Source of the DNA: Albifimbria verrucaria
Lineage: Eukaryota; Ascomycota; Sordariomycetes; Hypocreales; Stachybotryaceae
Direction: 5' to 3'
DNA length: 64,000 nucleotides
Assembly (NCBI GenBank): GCA_020081605.1
Contig: JAHREC010000062.1
Span: forward strand, 4,831,758-4,895,757
Made by a program: the position numbers and the translations under genes. The notes under the pieces were generated by a model. That model searched no databases and had not been told where the DNA came from. It was given only the letters and a program-made list of their open reading frames with translations. Every line of letters begins with the position of its first letter. Positions within the stretch are counted from its first letter, which is position 1. Below, piece by piece: positions 33,434 to 44,717 of this stretch.

Positions 33434-35362
33434 TTAAGACCCCAGGACCACACCAGCAGTGTTCATGTCGTCCTCGACCTGATTCTCAACATAGACATTC
33501 AAACTATACTGGGCAAATGGGCTTGCCTTCCGAATTTCCTTACCATGCTTTAGTAGCACCCATGGCGATATGCAAAACAGCGTTGCCATGCCCGCGACGA
33601 TGCTTGTAGCCGCGTTCGCACTGATATCTGTGTACATGTGGTGCACGAAAGGCAGCACGGCAGCTATTAGCAGCGAGCGCGCTAGTAGGCCGCCAGCAAA
33701 GGCCGAGGCAGCGTAGACGGTGTAGCTGTCGGCCAGGTAACCCTGCAGCGTGAATGTGATGTCATTGAGCGCGAAGCCGGCAGGCACAAGCGCAAACATG
33801 GATGCTATCCATGGCGCGTGTACGAGCGGTGGGATGGTCCACGCGAACCACCAGAGGGCGAGAGCTAATGTGGGGGCACCAAGGAGAAGCCAAACAGCTT
33901 GTCTTCCGGAGCCAGAATCTGGCCACGCTGTCGGCGGAGGCGAAGAATATGCGAATCGTAGAGCCGTGGGAACAAGCCGAGTAGACAGCCGATGGCGATA
34001 GGGACTTGCGAGAGAGACGCCTGGGAGGTGGTGAAGCCAAGGGATGTGTAAACCAGCAGCAGAGACTCTGCTTGGACGTAGAAGAGAGCTGTGGCGACCG
34101 AATCCATAATTGTAACCTGAGCGACGAGTTCAGTGTAAGCATCTGTGCAAGGGGTCGTGTAAACGTTTGTTGCAAGGAAATGGCGGCCTTGTATACCATG
34201 ACTATGATGGGCTCGGTAAATAAGAGCCGGAGAGGTCGGAAAACAGTAACATCGAAGAAGGACTTCACATCTGGTACATGGTCTGGGTTCCGAGTACTGT
34301 AGGAGCCGAGTGTGGAGGACTTTCGCAGAACCGCCACTTTACGCTCGAGAAGTAGGCTCGGTCGGCTTTCTTTCAAGCCTAGGCATAGTATAAAGATAAC
34401 ACCAGTGACAATGGCGGCAATGTAGAATACCCACTGCCTAAGTCGACCAGAAAGGCATGAATTGGTCAATATGAGTCAGGCAACAATCAAATCATGGCTC
34501 ATCGGATTGACTCACCACTGAAGTGCTATGGTGACATATGTACTGAAGATTGGCCCGAGTGCGAGGCCAAGGTTACCGACGAGAGCCCAGCAGAATATCA
34601 TCCACACGCGATCCTGCATGTTGAAGATATCTTCGATGCTGCCCGCCACGACAATAGTAGGTATGGCCGACAAGACACCTGTGATGAATCGAGCAACCAC
34701 CACAGCTGCAAAGGACGGCACTGCAGCGGCAATGATGCAGAAGATGCAGTAGAGTAAGGTGGATATGACGTAGAGTGACTTGCGTCCGAAAGCTTCCGAG
34801 AAAGGAGGGAAGAAGATGCCGCCCACGCCTTGTCCAATAATGTATCTGTGACAGAATCGTCAGCTTAAGCCTCAATAGTTTACAATGCTGTTATAGCATT
34901 CTGCTATCCAGCCGGCTGCTCTCACGTTGACGTAAATGCGAATACCGCCACAGTTTGACTGATCCCGTAGTCGAGCTGGGCTTGGTTGGCGGCGGACGTC
35001 TGGCATAAATCAGCATTTGATCCACTGCTGTTCCAATACAAACGAGGTGTGACAAGAGCAGGGGTTTCATACGCCAGCAGTTCCATTCATGGTACTATGC
35101 ATTTTGGAATGATTTTTGTTAGCCTATGTGGTCGGTTGAGGTTCAGTTTCTTGAAAGTTCTCACTTACGTGACCAGTTCCAGAAATAGGATGACAGATGT
35201 GTCGTATATTTTTCTCCACATGGCCCAGTTTCGTGGATGCTCTGGGTTTGTTTTCTGCCATCTGATGTGTCCATCGTCACTCAGCTCGAGGCCGTGGTCT
35301 TCGAGCGTGCCGCGGAGTTCATTGAGGACAGCCCCTGATTCGTGCTTTGTTGGCTCTGTCAT
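33434..35362 (-). CDS. MFS multidrug/polyamine-type transporter, DHA1 (12-TM)
   Basis: The N-terminus has the polar segment RWQKTNPEHPRNWAMWRK typical of fungal DHA1 pumps, then YGISQTVAVFAFTSVYYIGQGVGG split by an intron, FPPFSEAFGRKSLYV (motif A), FITGVLSAIPTIVVAGSIED and NLGLALGPIFSTY (motif C). The second half includes LVYTSLGFTTSQASLSQVPIAIG, LALALWWFAWTIPP and FTLQGYLADSYTVYAASAFAGG. Introns are likely near 35160-34860, 34510-34440 and 34175-34110. A CC at 33890-33891 (plus strand) seems one base short. The C-terminus ends at 33434. It is a plasma-membrane exporter by family; the substrate is unknown. Confidence 0.8.
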
Positions 35363-36412
35363 GGTTAGGGACTCTGCAAGCGGAACGATGAGTGCGCAGG
35401 AGAGGCTTCAAACAAGCCAGAGATAATAAGATAGATTTTGGACCATTCAGTCTTTGTTCGCGCCGAACCGAAAAGATCTACCTGCGTTTCTATTCCCCAG
35501 GCTGCCAAGACTCCTCCACTTGCAGACTTGCGTCTGCATTTTCTCGGCCTCCTTCTGGCACCATAACATGTTTCAGTCAGCTGATGTGAGCCGACGGGTT
35601 GGTTGCACTACGTCGAGACATCCTTTAGGATTTAGTTGATAGAGGGAAGGGATTTTCGACACGGCATAGACTTTCCTGGCATGCTTGAGAATACTTGCAG
35701 ACCCGGGAAGGATAATTTTATGCAGCACAGCAGTGGGGTTCCAATCGGTCTAGTTTTCCCTACGGGGCCACGGCACGCACTGCTACCCTTTGATGGACCA
35801 GCTGGTCCCGACTCGTAAGCTTCAATAGATCAATGATATACGAGCTGACAGTGCACTAAGCGGGGTAGAAGAACAGAGGTAGAACGTGAAAGTGTAGATG
35901 AACCGGTCAAACATCAAGTATCACTACTTCCTTGCTGCATCGGTTTTTCGAACAACCCCTTTGAATTGGTAGACCATATTATACCTGTACAACATCATGA
36001 CTATCTGAGGATGAAAAGGGGATAAAACACTCCGTAAATCGCCATGTAACATATAAAGCACGACATATGTCAGCTTGCCGTGCCTCGGTTTCTAGGTCAA
36101 GTGTGGAGTCGTCGCCGGTGCAACGCAACTCCTTTGGCAGTAAGGCGATTCTCTCCTTATACCGTGAGCGAGAATTTCACGTAGCCAATTAGATTAAGGC
36201 GGCACGGGGAGGGGTTCAACTAGCTCTTGTGATGACTACAATAGCCTATGGAGGTATGTAGCGTACACACACCAGCGATGAGCCCTTTGGAATTTTCTAG
36301 TTGCCCGGCTCGGTTGAAACTTATATCTTGTTTGAGCTGACCCCACAGCCTAAGCGCATCAACCCCAGCAGAGTTACTCCATGCAGCCTTTGTTACACCA
36401 AACAAGTTTCTG
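35363..36412. other. gene-free stretch
   Basis: Promoter region of the MFS gene and 3' flank of the arginine methyltransferase. Short plus-strand frames at 35392-35639 have no family resemblance. Confidence 0.5.
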
Positions 36413-37726
36413 TTATTCAACAGCATCCCTGTTAATGACAAAAGTTCGTTAGTGTTAGCTTCCTGCACGCTCAACCATTGATGCTGCCACTTACACCTTG
36501 TAAACTCCTGAACCACCTCGCGACGTGATAGTGCCGTTGGTGGGCCCCATGCCATTCCCAGGGACGCCATTTGTGTCAGCCTGCCGAAGCAAGTCTACCT
36601 TGTCATCCGCCACATTGTCATTTCCGAGGGCGTATGAGAGCCGCACACTCAAATCTCGCTGCGTCATGGATTGTTCAAACGAGATTGTGCCAGAAATGCT
36701 GTCTCCCTGTCGCACGTGCAGTGGCTTTTCCAAGTAGAAAACTGTCTGCTTCCAATGGGTAGGAGGGTGGAAAGGACTGGTCGATACGTGCACAAGGCCT
36801 TTGCCTAGAGTAAAGTCGTAGTCAAACCATGCGAGAAGGGCATGCACTGTGTCCTTTCGGTTTGCAACCACGGTGTAAGGGATATTCTCTAGGATCGGGT
36901 CCAAGCGGTCGATCGTCTGAAGATCCAAGTCGAGCACGCAAGTGGGCTTGGTGACCACTTGACTCGCAGCTGGAAGTCGTAGGAAGCCCTTGCTAATAGC
37001 TGCCGGCTTCAGGGGCTAAAATCAAGACCATAGATATCACTCCAGTCTTTTCCCGCAGAAATAGAACATCTAAGATCAGCAAACTGGTTCTGTTTCCCCT
37101 TGTACACAGGGTTTTAACTCACAGTCCACTTTGCTATCGACCTTTTGACCGTCTTCAATGCCTGCTATGTACGCCGAAACGCGATCCGGGAACATCAAGC
37201 CGCCAGGCACAAGATGTTTGTCTCTAGCCTGCAGCAGACAGTCAAGCATGATCTCGCTCAGGAGACAAAAGCCCATCCATTCCGAGACAATGATATCGAC
37301 CTGCGGAAGCTCCGCCTCCTCGACCTTTCCCTGGATGAACGTAATCTTGTCTGACATACCATTTGCCGCAGCAATCTTTCGTGCGTTGTGGATCATGTTG
37401 GACACATCTGTCGCGTAGACGTGTCGCGCACCAGCACGAACGCAAAACCTGTGCATGTCGAAGTTAGCGGAATGATTCTCTTACACGGTGGGCTGATCGC
37501 AGCGGGAGAAGAGGAGCGCTGCTTCTTACATGCTCAAAATGCCTGTCCCAGTTCCGATGTCAAGAACAATCTTGTTACGAAACAAGTGGGCGTTATCTTC
37601 GATGGCCGTGAGGTACGATCTGGTGCGTACATCGTCCTTGATCATTTTCTCGTGTACAGGTACACCGTCGTATGAGCCGAAGAAAGCGGCATCAGCTTCA
37701 GCTGAGAACTCTTGGGCCTTCGACAT
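36413..37726 (-). CDS. protein arginine N-methyltransferase paralog (PRMT1/HMT1-like)
   Basis: The product transfers methyl groups from SAM to arginine. Visible hallmarks are an N-terminal VRTRSYLTAIEDNAHLF, SAM motif I VLDIGTGTGILSM, ATDVSNMIHNARKI, the double-E loop SEWMGFCLLSE, and after the barrel begins a THW loop (PPTHWKQTVFYL). The last exon probably starts at 36428 and ends at 36413. Introns lie after GILSM, after SKVD and after GVYK. A G4 run at 37012-37015 seems one base short, breaking the frame before KPAAISKGF. The double-E loop has FCLL where PRMT1 proteins have YFLL, and the barrel is divergent, so this may be a paralog rather than the housekeeping enzyme. It is divergent from a YqcI/YcgG-family gene. 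Confidence 0.85.
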
Positions 37727-38845
37727 ATCTGCGAGTATCTGCAGGATCTCAATACAACGAGGAAGATTTGTATCTAGGTATAGCGTACCTCACGTAGGGT
37801 TATTCCATAGTTCAGATACGTTTATATAGTTTATTCCCATCTGCAGCACATCTCTTGAAGACAAAGAATGCGAGCAAAAGCCCTGTCACCAGCTCCAACC
37901 ACTCTCTGCGCACAACATGACATATCTGCAGTACCGTGTGAGTAGGAAATAGACACCCATGTTCTTCCTAACCCCTCATGATCACTTGAACTGCATAATA
38001 TTGTAGTGTTTGTTGGCGCTGATCAAAGACTCATTGCATCTTGCTGTAGCACAACATCACCCACGTTGCTCTCATGTGATTCATTTCCGTCAAATGATTC
38101 GCGGCCTTGCCTATCTATGGCAGAGATGGGTGGTAAGGGAGGCGCCAATGAGGCTGTGATTGTCTATACATTGGCTGTAGAAACCAAGTTTCTTGTCCGA
38201 GGAGGCTGCATTGCATTTGATCCCAGCATCATGTCTGACTTTGGCTGACGTTGGATAGTGGCAACACCAGTTACAGTGGTCTGTACTACCCCAGAGAGTC
38301 TTTGGACCGGTTAAGTCGGTTACTGAGAGTGTCTGAAGGGCGATTGTAAGATGATGGGTGCTAACGAAGGACAATAGCGCCCGTGATGAACACTTTAGAC
38401 AGCAGTGTATTCAATTATCTTGCCCATCATTCACTGCATGATGTGTTGGATTAGGAGTGCAAAACCCAGTAGAGAGCGGGATATGTTCTGGCGGTGTAGA
38501 TGACAAAATATATAAGTTGCCGAATCAGCCCCTATTCAGGTTGGCTGGAATAGTCACCAGATCATCATCCTAAGGCTTCGCTTGATATCGACTATCATAC
38601 CTGTCCTCCCTGTATCTCTTCATCTGGGATAAGCTTCTAAATCCATCCTTAACTAGTTCCGGGTGAATCGGATACATCATTTGCAAATTTTCCTTTGCCT
38701 CGGGTAGAGGATAAATAAGTTGACCTGCCGCACAAGACCCTCGGTAGCCACAAGGCTCTAAACTATTGCAGAATACAACCTATACATTGAAACCGGCAAT
38801 TTTTTCCAGCTCTACACTTTTAGTACCCTCTCTAAAGGCACCAAT
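37727..38845. other. intergenic, divergent promoters
   Basis: A 1.1-kb gap between divergent arginine methyltransferase and YqcI/YcgG-family genes. A plus-strand frame at 38006-38248 looks spurious. No clear operator found. Confidence 0.5.
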
Positions 38846-39895
38846 ATGGCGTATATCACTCCATCTCTCGTCACTCTCCTCGGTTTGCTCACAGTAGGCG
38901 GATTATTTGGATACCTCAACTTTGGAAAAGTCTCGAGCATCATAGTTCGTCTATTCAAGAAGTACCTTTCTGCTGTTGGAGTTCATCATGGTTCTCAAAC
39001 CACCACACGAGAAGATGACCTACAAGTTGACGAGAACCTAGTCCTAGACAAGTACCAACATTAGCCACGCCCTTGCCATGGACCTAATCGGCTTACGCAC
39101 TCATATAGGTATCAAGTTGAACAACTCTACGGCCCAGAAACTTGGCAACGCAAATCGTACGAAGATCTTAGTACTGTGCTTCTCTCCTTGGAGTACGGCA
39201 TGAAGACGTTTCCTGCGTCTACGCGACCAAGGGGCTCAAGTCCAACGATCAGCGTTACGTCTTCATCCCAAGCGACAACCCTTCAGAGCCACGTAACGTA
39301 CGCCGCGTGGCAGCCGCCTTGCGTGAGTACCTCAAAATCTCGCATACATGTGGCCCCAACACAACGCTCGTAGTCCTCTGCCCGGCATCGGACCCACTCC
39401 GCACCGTTGAGCAGTATAACCTCGACTTCTGGGGCTTCCTGCATGGGCTGCGTGTGCTGGACTCGAAGCCCTGGCCCGAGCACATCCCAGCCGATACGCA
39501 GACTAACAAGTGGGCATTTTGCTTCCACGGCGTTCAATGGTTCCCAGCTGTGCTGACGCCAGCGCACAATCGGCGCCGGTCCCGGTATACGCCTAACCTA
39601 GTCTACGTGATGCAGCCCAAATGGATCTTTGACGTCCTTTTCTCAACACCACAGAAGCGTTACGGCGCATGTGAGAAGGTCAGAAAATTGGTGACTGAGT
39701 TTGACGACGTACCGCTGAGCCCAGATGGTCAGTAGCCCTTTATATTTCAGACTTTTTGTAGATGACATATCTGCTAACTCTTGTCCCACGCTTTTAGTTG
39801 CCCACTACGGAGAGCCAGGCACGACAGAGAGTAGGCAATACTTCCTGCTCGAAGAGAATGATCGATCGTTTTGCCCATACACTCACCTGCTATGA
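38846..39895 (+). CDS. YqcI/YcgG-family protein (family of heme-dependent N-hydroxylases)
   Basis: Exon 1 encodes a hydrophobic N-terminal helix (LVTLLGLLTVGGLFGYL), so the protein may be membrane-anchored. After an intron at about 39048-39108 it continues VEQLYGPETWQ and FPCVYATKGLKSNDQRYVF, then VRRVAAALREYLK, LDFWGFLHGLRVLD, QWFPAVLTPAHNRRRSR, FDVLFSTPQKRYGACEKVR, and after a second intron (about 39727-39798) FLLEENDRSFCPY to TGA at 39893. These match the YqcI/YcgG family, whose characterised members (DcsA, GntA) are heme-dependent arginine-type N-hydroxylases. A CC at 39210-39211 seems one base short. The fungal protein's reaction is unknown; heme use is inferred from the family. Confidence 0.75.
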
Positions 39896-40693
39896 GGTAA
39901 CTCGAAAAGCACCGAACTCTCGTGCAAGATCGTTTGTAGCTCATGTTGGAAACATTTGGCCGATGAATGTGCCATTTGGAAGAACGTCGTTGAATTTACG
40001 GGTTTGAAACTAGCATAAAAAGACCAAGAAGTCAATATAAATGTAGCGGTCTATGCAAAGTCCCAAGCGAATATGTTAACGATACCCAAGTTATTGTCTG
40101 ATGGCATCTTGAGCTTTCATACAACCCTAGCTGACAACTTTGGAGCTTTCGGCCTAACAATGTAACAACGTCCGTACGGGATTTTTACGAAAAGCAGAGA
40201 GACAGCCTGTAAATTTCAGTTCTTGAACTAAATGATTCAATCAAAAGGAAACCCATGCCCGGCTAGTGAGCTTACCAAGCCAGTGTCGCCCACCTTCAGG
40301 CTAATGGCCGACTCGTCATTGTCTAATTCACGAGATATTAGAGACACCAAAACACAAAATCTTTTGCATTGCAGACTAATTACTCAGATAGGAGATGAAC
40401 AGTTGTAGGTAAAAATAGCCAGGGACATCATCACCATTGCAATTACAAATGCCGCTAACATTAATGGGAGCGGTTGAATTGTCTTATTGGAGGCACCCAC
40501 ATCGGGACATTCTTGAAGAAGTTCAAAAGTGCCAATACCGGATCCAAGAGATCTTCAAGGGATTCACTAGAGGTTCAAAATTCGAATGTATTATTATCAT
40601 TCCTATATACGCAGATGAATTACTATAAAAGCGCATTGCCAGAACAAAGACTTTCCCAAGCTACTCTCTTCAACCTCTGAGGAGTAACCACCC
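39896..40693. other. gene-free stretch
   Basis: No intact gene. Frames near 40437-40680 may be decayed upstream parts of the AMP-ligase relic that follows, but I cannot match them. Confidence 0.45.
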
Positions 40694-40891
40694 ATGGAAC
40701 AACTGCCTTTCAACATCCCAGCACTTATCTGCTATTCTTCAGGCACTACTAGGCAACCCAAATCCATGATACAATCGGTGGGTGGTATTGTGCTCAATGG
40801 TGTAAAGGAAGGGGTGCTCCACAAGTGTCTTGGGTCACGTTCCATTTCATTCCAATACACGACCACTAGAGGGGTAGGTAACATATCTTAG
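40694..40891 (+). pseudogene. AMP-binding (acyl-CoA synthetase) relic
   Basis: A 65-residue frame contains an adenylate-forming P-loop, YSSGTTRQPKSMIQSVGG (usual SSGTTGxPK), with Arg replacing the second Gly, then a segment like LHKCLG and QYTTTRG where acetoacetyl-CoA synthetase-like enzymes have FFxxTTTGWM. No other part of the enzyme is recognisable, so this is a fragment. Confidence 0.6.
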
Positions 40892-41462
40892 TAAGAGTGC
40901 CTATCACTGAATATCAATTCTTAGACCACGTATCTTGCTTATATTTCAGCACCTCACTCTAGCGCTCGAACGATTACCTACGGTGGCTCCCTTTTATCAC
41001 TGACTTGACTGCTTGTTAAGGCCAGAGCTCAATTTCGCCGACGGTCAGAAGTTCTTAGACCTGTTTCAAATTGAGGAAGATTTCGAATTCTATTTGCATC
41101 TATAGCCTATTTACAATTGCGAAGGAGGAATTAATTGCCACATATATAATAACCTTTATCTTGATATTTTCACAGTTAACTCCACAATTGCGAGGAGGGT
41201 AGTCAAGAGCTGTGTATAAATGAAGTACTACCCTATAGTTGAATTGCTTGGCCCTTGTCGCGCTGGACATGGATAATGGATAAACATCACGTGCGCGTGG
41301 TGATGCGCCATGGTTTTCAGCTGACTGTCCAATTTACCACCACCATAATTCAGGGGCCAATAGCATGCTCATTCTCCTAGTCTCCAACAAATCGACAATG
41401 GACCAAGCCTCTTGATAATTGGACTATTCAATCGGTGACAAAAGCAAGCGCCAGCATCCAAG
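40892..41462. other. gene-free stretch, promoter of HET gene 1
   Basis: AT-rich, no supportable frame. The last part presumably holds the promoter of the HET-domain gene starting at 41463. Confidence 0.5.
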
Positions 41463-43133
41463 ATGTGGCTCTTGAATGCCAAGACGCATCGACTGGAAAC
41501 CTTTACCGAGTCAGCAATTCCTCCGTATGCAATCCTGTCTCACACCTGGGGCGCAAACGAAGTCACCTTCCGTGATATACGGAACTTCCGGCCAGGCGGC
41601 AGCGACCCTGCTCAAGATGCCGACTCCGGCCGCAGCAAAATTTTGAATACTTGTAGGCAGGCCCTCCAGGATGGGCTCTCCTACGTCTGGATCGACACCT
41701 GTTGCATTGATCGGTCCAGCAGCGCGGAGCTGACGGAAGCAATCAACGCCATGTTTCAATGGTACCAGGGAGCTGCGGTGTGTTATGTATATCTGTCTGA
41801 TGTCCATAATACCGAGGACCCACGCAGTCGAGACTCCGAGTTTAGAAGGAGTAGATGGTTCACTAGAGGCTGGACACTGCAAGAACTGTTAGCTCCACGC
41901 CATGTTCTCTTTTATTCTCGCGACTGGCAGCTCATCAGTCCAGTCACTGGCCTTTATGAAACCATAGAACAGATCACAGGAATCGAGCGTTTATATCTGC
42001 AGAAGAGTACATCGCAATGGAACTTTGTCTTCCGCCAAGCTAGTGTTGCGACACGGATGAGCTGGGCTTCCACACGCCAAACAACGAAGCCTGAAGACAT
42101 AGCCTACTGTCTCCTTGGTATATTTGACATTAACATGCCGCTGCTGTATGGCGAGGGCCACAAAGCGTTTATCCGCCTTCAAGAGGAGATTATAAAGCAG
42201 ACCGACGACGAAACAATTCTGGCGTGGGATTGGATTCGAAACTCAAGCCTCGACGGACCTCAGCACGGATTCCTGGCGACTTCGCCTGTCCAATTTGCCA
42301 AACGTCATAAACTCGTGGCATGGTCCAGTGCAGGTAGCGGATCAGCCTTTTCAATAACGAACAGAGGACTTCGAATCACAACGTCCTTGAGAAACGACGC
42401 GGATGTGACTGGAGAGTCAAGATACATTGCACTTCTCAGATGCAGCAGCAATATTGACCACAATTATGGCATTGCGCTACCACTAAAGAAGCTTGACAGC
42501 AGTCATGGCCACCGAACTGACGTGACTTGTTTCTCACGCACAGATGAGGATCCTTTCAGAGTCGAGGCAGGGAAAGCAGCCCCTCCGCGCCGGTGACCAC
42601 TATCTGTATCGTCCCCGGCCCTGGTGGCCAAGCATGATACTCGAAAAATCGTGGTCGCTGGGCTTACATGTGCCTAAGCTACCAAAAGGCTGCTCCATTA
42701 TAGATTCATTCCCACCAAACGAATGGTCGCCTCTTGGCAACGTCGTTGTCATCGATCCCAGGAGCAAGCATCAGCCACGTTACATTGGAGCCAGGTGCGC
42801 CGACGGAGAATTCGTCATCAGGGCTCAGTTTATGGGGACTCTTGGAAAGTTGACCTGGCTCTCGGACGTTTGTGGGACCCCAGTGTAAGCCAAGCTCGGC
42901 ATCTACACACCCTGTATTATCGTGATGACATATCCGTCAATGGTCGTGCGTTGTATACTTTTGTAGAAACAAAATATGTTTTTGGCCGGGAGTTGATTAT
43001 TATAGACGTGGACGAAAAATTAGAGGACTGGAGGTGGGAACTAGTGACCATTGCTGGGATGATTGTGGGTGTTGGGTTTTTGTTCACTCAATTGATTCCA
43101 TTTGTGGGGCCTGGGAAGAGGCGTCGTCTTTAG
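41463..43133 (+). CDS. HET-domain protein 1, C-terminal TM helix
   Basis: The N-terminus is a canonical HET (heterokaryon incompatibility) domain: MWLLNAKTHRLETF, YAILSHTWG, YVWIDTCCIDRSSSAELTEAI, WYQGAAVCYVYLSDV, RSRWFTRGWTLQELLAP, then ATRMSWASTRQTTKPEDIAYCLLGIFD. Such proteins trigger cell death when incompatible fungal cells fuse, or act in related nonself responses. The C-terminal part continues through two frame changes (a G3 at 42570-42572 that looks one base too long, and one near 42885) and ends with a hydrophobic helix (LVTIAGMIVGVGFLFTQL) and a basic tail, suggesting membrane anchoring. There is no sign of NACHT or WD repeats. Partner unknown. Confidence 0.85.
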
Positions 43134-44035
43134 ATCAAGGTATAATTTTGTGACAATATTGATACTATCCGCCTTCAAGCTCATGGCCATACCTCGACAG
43201 ATCCTCATCATTGTTTGTTCGAAGCATCCCGGAAATGACCATCCGAGCCAAGACACTTGCCAGCCGTAGATACGCAATCCAAGGTTTCAGGTCTTGTAAC
43301 ATTTTCCAGTGACGAAATTTCCAGGAAGCAATTGCTTGCGCGTTGCGGCTCCATAGCGACAGAAGCCGTGGTATGAGAAGTGACGTTGCCAAGACTGGTT
43401 GCGCCACAAATCTAGGTGCACGTCTTTGGTAGCCACTGGATTAAGGTGATTTCGATATTGAAGTGTAGAATCTATGGGATATTTAGGAGTGAATATCAAT
43501 CTTCAATTAGTTTATGATGGAAATTTCAGTCATAACTCAGGTTAATGTGATGTTTGGCGCGAGGAACTGCACAACCATCGGGTCCGTGGCTCTGCACGGA
43601 ATCCGGCACTCAGATGTGGCGGCCAAGAGTCTGGGCATAGTGGCTTGCGTGGGCTCGACCCGTCTAGCATTTGCGAAGCCATGACATCAACCAAGAAATC
43701 TTGATTAGCAGCAGAATCACTGGGAAATGCTATCAGGGGCTTGAGGTCAGACTTGAGCTGAGTCCCGTGCTTATTGTTGCCGCTGCTTGGCCTAGTACTG
43801 GTGCAACTCACCCCTAGGCAACGTCACCGGTTTGCTGCGAAGATGCCAGTGCTTGGATTATTCCTAGAGAAGACGCACATTCTTGTCTATATAATACCGG
43901 TCGCATTCTCCGACGAGTATGGTTCCTTAAAAAGATACCACCAACACAAACAACACATCAAACTACCTATACTACCATCCGTTGCTAAATACTAGCAAAC
44001 CTCAAACAAATCCACCAAACCCCTTCATCTACGAA
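43134..44035. other. gene-free stretch
   Basis: A minus-strand frame at 43165-43407 (80 residues) is amino-acid-like in composition but matches no family I know. Nothing else is supportable. The last 100 bp are pyrimidine-poor and CA-rich, as in many fungal 5' leaders. Confidence 0.4.
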
Positions 44036-44277
44036 ATGTGCTTTGGCGGTTCTTCTCGACGTAACATGGGCGGCGGCTATTCCGGCGGCCATATGGGCAC
44101 TCGTCCTGTTAAAGAAGTTCACCACCACCATCACGGAGGTGGCAGCATGGGTGGCGCCATGGGCGGAAGAGGCTGTGGGGAGGTTACGGTGGTGGCCGTC
44201 GCACTGGTGGCATGGGCGGCATGTTTGGTGGTCGTCGCCAAGGCGGTGGCATGATGGGTGGTGGCCGTCGCTATTAA
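44036..44277 (+). CDS. Gly/His-rich small protein
   Basis: From ATG 44036 the product starts MCFGGSSRRNMGGGYSGG, has a run of five His (VHHHHHGGG), then Met-Gly repeats. After one apparent base loss in G4 at 44177-44180 it continues with alternating Gly-Arg-Met segments (GGRRTGGMGGMFGGRR) to TAA at 44275. Read as it stands, the frame turns abruptly hydrophobic and stops at 44254. The restored reading keeps one composition to the end, about 80 residues, which supports the frame correction. The function is unknown; metal or RNA binding is possible from composition only. Confidence 0.6.
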
Positions 44278-44717
44278 AAGGGCTGCTAACAGTCGATTAT
44301 AATCCGCCATGTGTGCACTGGGCATGGCTTATGCAAATAAGCTGAAATTCAGCGGCGCAATTCTAGCAAGATGTTCCGCTGTAGCGCAATTACTGGCACG
44401 ATTAATGATAGAAGCGATATATCTTTTATTTATAAGATAACATGGGCTTGGCTTTTGGATATGGAGATGGCTGAAGGATCTGAGTATTTTACATGTTTAA
44501 CATCTTAACCAGGGAATGATGGAGATTCTTCTGACGTGAAATTTCATTTTCTCATTTTTTCTTCTCCTTGTAACGAAAAGAGAACCGTTCTCGAAAAATT
44601 CATATTGATATAAGATCCCATATGTTAAAGGAGCAAGCATGCGTCTTTCGTTCGTACATATTCGCTATGTTCTGAAAAGAACTGTACGCAAGCCTGGCCA
44701 ATCTATCAAAGGCCGAT
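44278..44717. other. gene-free stretch
   Basis: AT-rich spacer between the small Gly-rich gene and HET gene 2. Nothing is recognisable. Confidence 0.5.

Noticed and set aside
36220..36570. Minus-strand 116-residue frame
   Set aside because: It overlaps the last exon of the arginine methyltransferase in another frame and has no resemblance of its own.
44105..44145. Vector-derived poly-His tag
   Set aside because: The five His codons sit in a longer natural-looking Gly-rich frame and no vector sequence is present.
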